64,000 nucleotides of DNA from positions 1-64,000 of the IMG/VR virus record IMGVR_UViG_3300017971_000185; one strand, 5' to 3'. Both the position numbers and the translations under genes were made by a program. The notes beneath the pieces were generated by a model. That model was not told the DNA's origin and did no database searches. It saw only the letters and a program-made list of their open reading frames with translations. Source of the stretch: a virus. Of the stretch, positions 59,106-64,000 are shown piece by piece (the first letter of the stretch is position 1; each line of letters begins with the position of its first letter).

Positions 59106-59776
59106 GGGAAGCCAAGGTCAAGTGTGTTTGCGCGCAGATCGGGCTACCAGACCTGAAAACGACTCTTACGGCTGGGCAGGAGATCTGGCTGTCTGAGGAG
59201 CAAGTACGGCTTTCTGCCGATCTCCGACACGCCAAGCGCATTGGCGCGGTAGATTTAGTCTGGAAAGAGAGAGCCCGTGTGAGCAAGCCTCCAGCACACC
59301 AGGCACCCCCTCATTTTCGACGGCTGTCGCCCGGACAGCACAAGAAGATCGAGCGAGATGAGCAACCCGCTCCTGTGGTCGTGCATTCCGTCGATCCAGA
59401 CTTGCTCACTAAGCACGTCAAGGCAGCCGTGGCTGGTGAGGTCTCCAAGCAGATGATGGACGTGAAGGCCCAGATGGCGGCGCTGGAGGACAACCTGGCG
59501 ACAACGATTGCGGCAGCCTTGGCGGAGAAAGGTCAGCAAATCGATCCCGAGGCTCTGTCTGCTGCACTGGACCACGCTCTCAAAGGGCTTTTGGCTGCCT
59601 CTCCTCAAGCCGCTCCGAGCGAGCCCAAGGTGGAGGACAAAGAACCTCTCTATATCCCGAGCGGTATTGTGGAACCAAAGGCAAAGGGTGTCGTAGACGT
59701 GCAGGAGACGGCGGGTACGGGTGACGACTTGGATGATGCTGCCAAAGCTCTCAAGAAGAAACGGAAGCGAACATGA
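59102..59776 (+). CDS. Unknown protein in tail cluster
   Basis: 224 residues from GTG 59102 (GTGA overlap). The N-terminal ~60 residues (KVKCVCAQIGLPDLKTTLTA) look like a small beta domain, then a helical region (KQMMDVKAQMAALEDNLATT) and a basic tail (AKALKKKRKRT). Overlaps the actin-like gene as ATGA, so it could be that protein's partner; inference only. Confidence 0.55.
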   Translation: MREAKVKCVCAQIGLPDLKTTLTAGQEIWLSEEQVRLSADLRHAKRIGAVDLVWKERARVSKPPAHQAPPHFRRLSPGQHKKIERDEQPAPVVVHSVDPDLLTKHVKAAVAGEVSKQMMDVKAQMAALEDNLATTIAAALAEKGQQIDPEALSAALDHALKGLLAASPQAAPSEPKVEDKEPLYIPSGIVEPKAKGVVDVQETAGTGDDLDDAAKALKKKRKRT

Positions 59777-60822
59777 ATGATGCTGCCAGCGTTGCTATAG
59801 AGACCCAAGAGGGCATGATGCCCGGCATAGGTCTCGACGTTGGAACGATGAATTTCGTTGCTGCTCGAATGCGCATGAAGGACGATAAGAAGGAAGTCGT
59901 CACTCGGCGCATGCGGGATGCGTTTCTGGACTTTCCCCTGGAAGCCAAGAAGCATCTCAAGCTCAGCAATGTGAATTACGTCGAGGTCGATGATGAGCTG
60001 GCGGTGGTTGGCGATGCAGCCATCGACTATGCTAATTTGTTCGGGAAGGAGGCCCGTCGCCCGCTTCAGGCAGGGCTCATTTCGCCCCGTGAGATCGACG
60101 CGATTCGGATCTTGGGTGTGCTTGTCAAGCACGTTCTCAAGGAGCCGTTGGAGAAGAACGAGTACTGCTATTTCTCGACGCCCGCGATGCCTGTGGATGA
60201 TCCGAGTCGTGACGTGATCTACCACAAGGGTGTCATGGAGCGCATCATCACGGAGTGCGGCTTTCGGCCGGTTGCTTCGAATGAGGCTCTGTCCGTCATC
60301 TATAGCGAGACGGCAACGGATGGTTTCAGCGGAATCGGCATGAGTTTCGGCGCGGGGATGACCAACGTATCGTTGGTACTCAGCACTGTTGAAGGCATGA
60401 GTTTTTCCGTTGGACGCGCTGGTGATTGGGTGGATGCCGGGGCAGCGCGGTCGTTAGACTCAACTGCTGCTCGCATGTGTGCTCTCAAGGAGAAGGGCAT
60501 CGACCTGATGGGTCCGAAGGATCGCGCGGAAGAGGCTCTGGCGGTCTACTACAAGGCGCTCATCGAGTATGTGCTTGAGCACTTCGCCACGAAGTTTGAC
60601 GCGATCAGAGACAAGTTTGCGATCCCGAGACCAATACCTCTTGTCGTGAGCGGGGGAACGAGTCTTTGCGGCGGCTTCATGGACTTCTTCAAGAAGGTGT
60701 TTGAGGGGAAGCGAAAGAAGTTTCCCATCGAGATCAAAGAGATTCGACACGCCGAGAATCCGCTCAACGCCGTTGCGCAAGGACTGCTGATCCAGGCTCT
60801 ACAGGAGTACGAGCCGGACTAG
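59773..60822 (+). CDS. Actin-like ATPase (ParM/MreB/FtsA-type f fold)
   Basis: 349 residues. The three nucleotide-binding signatures of the actin superfamily are in order: phosphate-1 GIGLDVGTMNFVAA (Asp22), phosphate-2 GIGMSFGAGMTNVSLV (near residue 187) and adenosine motif PLVVSGGTSLCGGF (near residue 293). Length fits ParM/MreB. Genes on either side are tail/neck components, and no ParR-like gene or iterated centromere repeats are visible, so plasmid-type partition is not supported. It might organise virion assembly or position phage DNA; untested. Confidence 0.8.
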   Translation: MNDAASVAIETQEGMMPGIGLDVGTMNFVAARMRMKDDKKEVVTRRMRDAFLDFPLEAKKHLKLSNVNYVEVDDELAVVGDAAIDYANLFGKEARRPLQAGLISPREIDAIRILGVLVKHVLKEPLEKNEYCYFSTPAMPVDDPSRDVIYHKGVMERIITECGFRPVASNEALSVIYSETATDGFSGIGMSFGAGMTNVSLVLSTVEGMSFSVGRAGDWVDAGAARSLDSTAARMCALKEKGIDLMGPKDRAEEALAVYYKALIEYVLEHFATKFDAIRDKFAIPRPIPLVVSGGTSLCGGFMDFFKKVFEGKRKKFPIEIKEIRHAENPLNAVAQGLLIQALQEYEPD

Positions 60823-60823
60823 C

Positions 60824-60838
60824 TAGGTTCCCTATAGG
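60824..60838 (+). promoter_or_regulatory. Late-promoter-like site TAG-N6-TATA
   Basis: TAGGTTCCCTATAGG, 31 bases ahead of the proposed ATT start at 60864, followed by AGAGGAGGG. Shares CTAGGT-NN-CCTATA with the site at 62156. Confidence 0.5.
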
Positions 60839-60863
60839 ATGGGCTCCAGTAGAGGAGGGTAAA

Positions 60864-62141
60864 ATTTACTTTCAACTCACGGAGTCTGTTCAAAGACGCT
60901 TCATCTTGGAGCTACGGAGGTATTGGTCGTACCATCCGAAATTCCGCGATGAGCTAGTACCGAACATCCAAGGGAAGTACAGCTTTCGCGAGCGCCCGCA
61001 GATCGGGATCATCGTCAAGAACGCGAGCGGGAACCAGTTTCAACTCACGTGGGACAACTACCAGGGAACGCTCGAAAGCTACGTCCTGGCTGCGCGGCTC
61101 GAAAACTACCCCGGCGTTGCGCTGGAGTGGGTTCGCGAGGATGCACAGGCGATCAGGAAGAACGACGGAGCGTTTCCTACGCCTCCGGGTGTCTACTTCA
61201 TCGAGATCGATGAAGTAAACCAGTCCACGTTCACGTTCTTCATCGATCCGTTGCTCGACGTGATCGATGAGTCGTTGCTCATGGTCAATCCCACGACGGG
61301 GCGCGTCAACGCTGGCAAGTTTCTCGACGGAACCCTCAAGGTGTTCCAGATGCCGGGGAACCAAGAGTTATTCGAGAATGTGAATTACACGACCGACCCC
61401 GACTCGGGCCTCATTACGTTGATGAACGCGCTGCCGGGAGAGGACTTTCTCTCTGTAGACTATCGCTGGCCTGCAACGACACCTGAAGAGTCTCCGGCTG
61501 TGCGGCCAGACAACCAGCCGTGGACAGGAGCGCCCAATCGAGGGCTCGTTGAGCCGCTACCTGGAGTGGTGTTGGCGTTTGGGCGCCGAATCGAATCTGG
61601 TGATCGGATGGCGGTTGTCGTTCAACGAACGCGGACGCTTTCGGCTCAGGAGTTTGGTGGTCGCTGGGACTTGAATTTCGACTTCGACGTGATTGCTCGT
61701 GACCCCCATACGCAGCGCGAGATCCTCGATCAGACTGCCATGTACATCTGGAGTGTGATGAGACCGCGGCTGGGAACGGAGGGGATGGAGATTTCGACCA
61801 TCTCGTTGGGCGGCGAGACCGAGGAAGTCTACGATGAGACGGGCGACGACTACTTCTACAACGCGAGTTTCTCGCTCACGGTCCAGACAGACTGGTCCTT
61901 GCATGTTCCGCTCGCGGCAATGATCCAACGGGTGCAACCATTGACGGCTGCGCAATCGATCGATCTTGCGGGACTGACCGATGAGGAAGCTGCGCAGATC
62001 CAGTCCAACATTCGACCGGTGGAGGATCTGCTCGGAGTCCAGAATCCGTCGACTGCGGTAGAGGATCTGGGGCTCGGATTGCGGTCTTTCCGCGACCCGT
62101 TCTTCAAGGTCTACGCGGGCACCTACGAGAAGCTCAAGTAG
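60864..62141 (+). CDS. Tail/virion protein upstream of sheath; apparent ATT start
   Basis: 425 residues if initiated at ATT 60864. The strong site GGAGGG (60854-60859) is correctly spaced for this codon, and the predicted N-terminus YFQLTESVQRRFILELRRYW reads like the normal beginning of the family. The first conventional alternative, TTG 60906, has no ribosome-binding site and would cut this helix. Features: KYSFRERPQIGIIVKNASGN, GVVLAFGRRIESGDRMAVVV, DLNFDFDVIARDPHTQREIL. Its position between adaptor genes and the sheath suggests a tail-terminator or baseplate role. Confidence 0.65.
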   Translation: MYFQLTESVQRRFILELRRYWSYHPKFRDELVPNIQGKYSFRERPQIGIIVKNASGNQFQLTWDNYQGTLESYVLAARLENYPGVALEWVREDAQAIRKNDGAFPTPPGVYFIEIDEVNQSTFTFFIDPLLDVIDESLLMVNPTTGRVNAGKFLDGTLKVFQMPGNQELFENVNYTTDPDSGLITLMNALPGEDFLSVDYRWPATTPEESPAVRPDNQPWTGAPNRGLVEPLPGVVLAFGRRIESGDRMAVVVQRTRTLSAQEFGGRWDLNFDFDVIARDPHTQREILDQTAMYIWSVMRPRLGTEGMEISTISLGGETEEVYDETGDDYFYNASFSLTVQTDWSLHVPLAAMIQRVQPLTAAQSIDLAGLTDEEAAQIQSNIRPVEDLLGVQNPSTAVEDLGLGLRSFRDPFFKVYAGTYEKLK

Positions 62142-62155
62142 TGCGCGTCCCTCGC

Positions 62156-62170
62156 TAGGTCGCCTATATC
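62156..62170 (+). promoter_or_regulatory. Late-promoter-like site TAG-N6-TATA
   Basis: TAGGTCGCCTATATC, 32 bases ahead of the proposed CTG start at 62197. CGCCTA here can pair with TAGGCG at 62181-62186, just before the ribosome-binding site. Confidence 0.5.
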
Positions 62171-62196
62171 CCACACAAAGTAGGCGGAGGTCTATC

Positions 62197-62676
62197 CTGC
62201 CGATCTACGAATACCACTGCACGGGTTGTGGGCTCCACTTCGAGAGGATGCGCCCGGCGAAGAAGGCTGAGGAAGCCGTCAATTGCCTGAGTTGCGGTGG
62301 GTCCGTACAAGCACAACTTTCGGCTCCCGAGTTTGCATTTTCGCACGCGCCGGATGGCGCAGGTCCGCAGAACACGGGAGTCAGCGGCTTGGATCTTGAG
62401 GTTGATCGGGTGATCGGCCGAGAGGCGGAGCAGCAGTGGGCCAAGGTAGCTGCGCGCCAAGACCGCAAGCATCAGGTTCTTGCGGCCAATCCCGGCGCGA
62501 CCGGCTTCGATTTGAGCCGGACCCCGGACGGCGATTACCGCGTCATGCAGCCCGACGAACGGAAGGCTGCGGAGACTGCGCGAGGTCTCCATCAAGAGGC
62601 TCAAAGTGAGATCTTGAAGACCAAGAAAGGGAAGGATTGGCTCGCGTCACGAGTGACGGGAGCGGCTGGCCCCTGA
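62197..62676 (+). CDS. FmdB-type zinc-ribbon protein; apparent CTG start
   Basis: 159 residues if CTG 62197 is the start: PIYEYHCTGCGLHFERM aligns with the N-terminus PVYQYECQSCKMQFEAT of the paralogue at 32794, whose ATG occupies the same position. GGAGG (62186-62190) is six bases upstream. CLSCGG closes the zinc ribbon; a charged helical region follows (EQQWAKVAARQDRKHQVLAA). The first ATG, 62248, would delete half the ribbon. Confidence 0.7.
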   Translation: MPIYEYHCTGCGLHFERMRPAKKAEEAVNCLSCGGSVQAQLSAPEFAFSHAPDGAGPQNTGVSGLDLEVDRVIGREAEQQWAKVAARQDRKHQVLAANPGATGFDLSRTPDGDYRVMQPDERKAAETARGLHQEAQSEILKTKKGKDWLASRVTGAAGP

Positions 62677-62938
62677 GTCAGCAGTCATGCCTCTCCGCGA
62701 GGAGAGTGCCAGATAAGAACACACAGATCAGACCCATACGCAGATGACTCTGGGACGAGGCACCGCACGCCTCACACGACCGCGCCTTCGGGCTGCCAGA
62801 TAAGAACGCACACATAAGTCGCAGAAGCAGAAACAGACCCAGATGAGGACAGGCTGTTCGCAGCCGCATTTCTGACTGCAACCAGGCGGGTTCACCCGAC
62901 AGGGAGAATTTACCCGCAACCAAAACTCAGAGGTTCCA
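62677..62938 (+). ncRNA. Tandem structured RNA element in the tail-sheath leader
   Basis: Two copies of one element. Copy 1: GC-CTCTCC-GCGA-GGAGAG-T-GC (62689-62709), then CAGATAAGAAC, CAGACCCA, CAGATGA and a hairpin GAGGC/GCCTC (62757-62773). Copy 2: GC-GCC-TTCG-GGC-T-GC (62782-62796), the same CAGATAAGAAC, CAGACCCAGATGA and a hairpin GGCTG-TTCG-CAGCC (62852-62865). The first stems differ in sequence and loop (GNRA versus UUCG) but keep the bulged T and closing GC pairs. The 14-mer TGCCAGATAAGAAC repeats after 87 bases. A further CGGG-TTCA-CCCG hairpin lies near 62887-62898. No + strand frame of useful length is present. Confidence 0.55.
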
Positions 62939-64000
62939 ATGCCAGACGGCACCCAGATTCCTGGTCACATTTACGCGCCCCCCAACGTCTACGTCGAGAC
63001 TCAGACTGACACGCCGGTTCAAGCACCGATTCAGGGTGTTCGCATTCCGGTGTTCATCGGCACGGGCAACGAGGTTCTGACTCAGACGGATCTCGCGGTG
63101 GTTCGCGGGTCGTCTTCCAGTGTTGACCAGCAGGTTCCGCAGGAGGACATGACCGGCCGCGCGGTTGTCGCAATTCTGGCTTCCGGCGAGGTCGTCCTGG
63201 GTGACTTCGATGGTGATCGGCGGCTCATCCAGGTGCGCAATTATCCCATCGTCACGGGCGACGGGACGGGTACCACGGCGACGGATGCAGCCAGCATCCA
63301 GGTGACGATCAACGGGCAGCCTGACGTGGTTTTGAACGTCCAGGGGGACAGAGGGGTGCTTGAGCTTTCGACGGCTCCAGGGCTCCATGACGACGTGAGA
63401 TGCACGTATTTCTTCAACCGGACCGACACGCTGATCACGGACGACGTGAGCGATCAGGTGACTGCGGATCCCGCGCTCATTTACGGGAGCGGCGAGGAAC
63501 CCGCAGGCGGCTACGACATCACGGTGGACAACAATGAGTTGATCCTGACCATCGATGGCGTCGAGACCACCATCAGCCTGGGGACGCCGGGCGTGAAGCC
63601 CGCAGCTACCGTGGTCTCGTTGATCAACGGAGCGGCCTCTTCTACGTCTCTTGTGGCTTCGCTCTACACCACGAATTTCGGCGGCACTGCCATCCAATTC
63701 GTGGCCGACGAAAACCTCATCGTTGGTGCCGGTACGGCCAACACACTTCTTGGTCTGACCACGGGTGACGCGACCAATCGGCGCTCGACGTTCTACACAT
63801 TCCAGGGTCCGATCGTTGACGGTTCCAACGGAGGAATCACGACCACGGACACCGGGAAGGTGACGGTCCGCGTCAACAATGTCCAGGTCATCCCCACGTC
63901 CGTCAATGGATCGACGCGAGCGGTGACGTTGCCCTTTGCTCCGGCTGCTGGCTCGACCGTCACCATCGAGTACTTTTTCAATAGTTGGCAAGATACCTTC
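62939..64000 (+). CDS. Contractile tail sheath protein (partial, 5' part)
   Basis: 354 residues are present and the frame runs off the window. The N-terminus PGHIYAPPNVYVETQTDTPV ... GVRIPVFIGTGNEVL follows the sheath pattern (PGVYVEE ... GV-x5-FVG). Extra beta-rich domains (VTINGQPDVVLNVQGDRGVL, YDITVDNNELILTIDGVETT) are inserted after it, as in large sheath proteins of big myoviruses. The missing 3' part should hold the conserved C-terminal subtilisin-like domain. Translation starts at ATG 62939 after CAGAGGTT. Confidence 0.75.
   Translation, partial: MPDGTQIPGHIYAPPNVYVETQTDTPVQAPIQGVRIPVFIGTGNEVLTQTDLAVVRGSSSSVDQQVPQEDMTGRAVVAILASGEVVLGDFDGDRRLIQVRNYPIVTGDGTGTTATDAASIQVTINGQPDVVLNVQGDRGVLELSTAPGLHDDVRCTYFFNRTDTLITDDVSDQVTADPALIYGSGEEPAGGYDITVDNNELILTIDGVETTISLGTPGVKPAATVVSLINGAASSTSLVASLYTTNFGGTAIQFVADENLIVGAGTANTLLGLTTGDATNRRSTFYTFQGPIVDGSNGGITTTDTGKVTVRVNNVQVIPTSVNGSTRAVTLPFAPAAGSTVTIEYFFNSWQDTF

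Noticed and set aside
59773-60822. Plasmid-type ParM partition locus.
   Set aside because: No small DNA-binding partner gene of ParR type and no iterated repeats adjacent to the actin-like gene.
62678-62923. 81-codon minus-strand frame across the sheath leader.
   Set aside because: It arises from the duplicated RNA element (its CAFLSG/CVFLSG repeat mirrors TGCCAGATAAGAAC) and faces dense + strand transcription.
1-64000. Alternative genetic code (stop-codon reassignment), as in some large phages.
   Set aside because: TAG, TGA and TAA all terminate genes, often within four-base overlaps with the next start, and long frames read normally with the standard code.

Overview
The window is a contiguous piece of a large tailed-phage genome, most likely a contractile-tailed myovirus of a Gram-negative host. 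The evidence is a tail-sheath gene entering the right edge, an adjacent tube/neck-type cluster, many repetitive fibre and virion proteins, homing endonucleases between virion genes, and a probable spanin pair (inner-membrane coiled coil plus outer-membrane lipoprotein) that only makes sense with an outer membrane. The DNA is moderately GC-rich by eye. Genes are packed with ATGA/GTGA/TGATG overlaps, all three stop codons are used, and I saw no tRNA, rRNA, CRISPR array or classical hairpin-plus-T-tract terminator.

Layout. 1-17 kb: accessory block of short, mostly unknown, often zinc-ribbon proteins on the + strand, with a 900-aa Myb-like/GHKL ATPase fusion, a minus-strand rIIA-like GHKL ATPase, winged-helix and sigma-region-4-like regulators, a sulfotransferase and a GIY-YIG-like protein. 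17-36.5 kb: virion block with a 1333-aa repeat fibre, modular fibre paralogues, a catalytically degraded DnaQ-fold protein, a very basic SWIM-finger virion protein and three tandem paralogous virion proteins. 36.5-36.9 kb: the only gap above 300 bases, rich in perfect hairpins and a candidate structured RNA. 37-42.3 kb: further virion genes interrupted by two homing-endonuclease-like genes. 42.3-54.8 kb: a second accessory block (sigma-like factor, cassettes joined by a repeated ribosome-binding junction, a minus-strand cell-wall cluster with a polysaccharide deacetylase, a ParB-like DGQHR protein and a frameshifted second sulfotransferase). 54.8-64 kb: lysis and tail block (spanin-like pair, neck/tail proteins, an actin-like ATPase, a tube-like protein, an FmdB-type zinc ribbon and the tail sheath).

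Regulation visible in the sequence. Seven intergenic sites share TAG-N6-TATA at exact spacing 20-47 bases ahead of start codons, with two near-matches; they look like phage late promoters. Three others centre on a TATACT palindrome. The 262-base leader of the sheath gene holds two tandem copies of an RNA-like element whose stems differ in sequence but keep the same architecture. A 15-codon leader peptide ends in the loop of a hairpin that buries the next gene's Shine-Dalgarno sequence. Two virion genes appear to start at ATT and CTG.

Five or six genes need a single-base frame change to read through; all lie in the accessory blocks and none in the virion blocks. Function names rest on motif recognition by eye; no database search was run.
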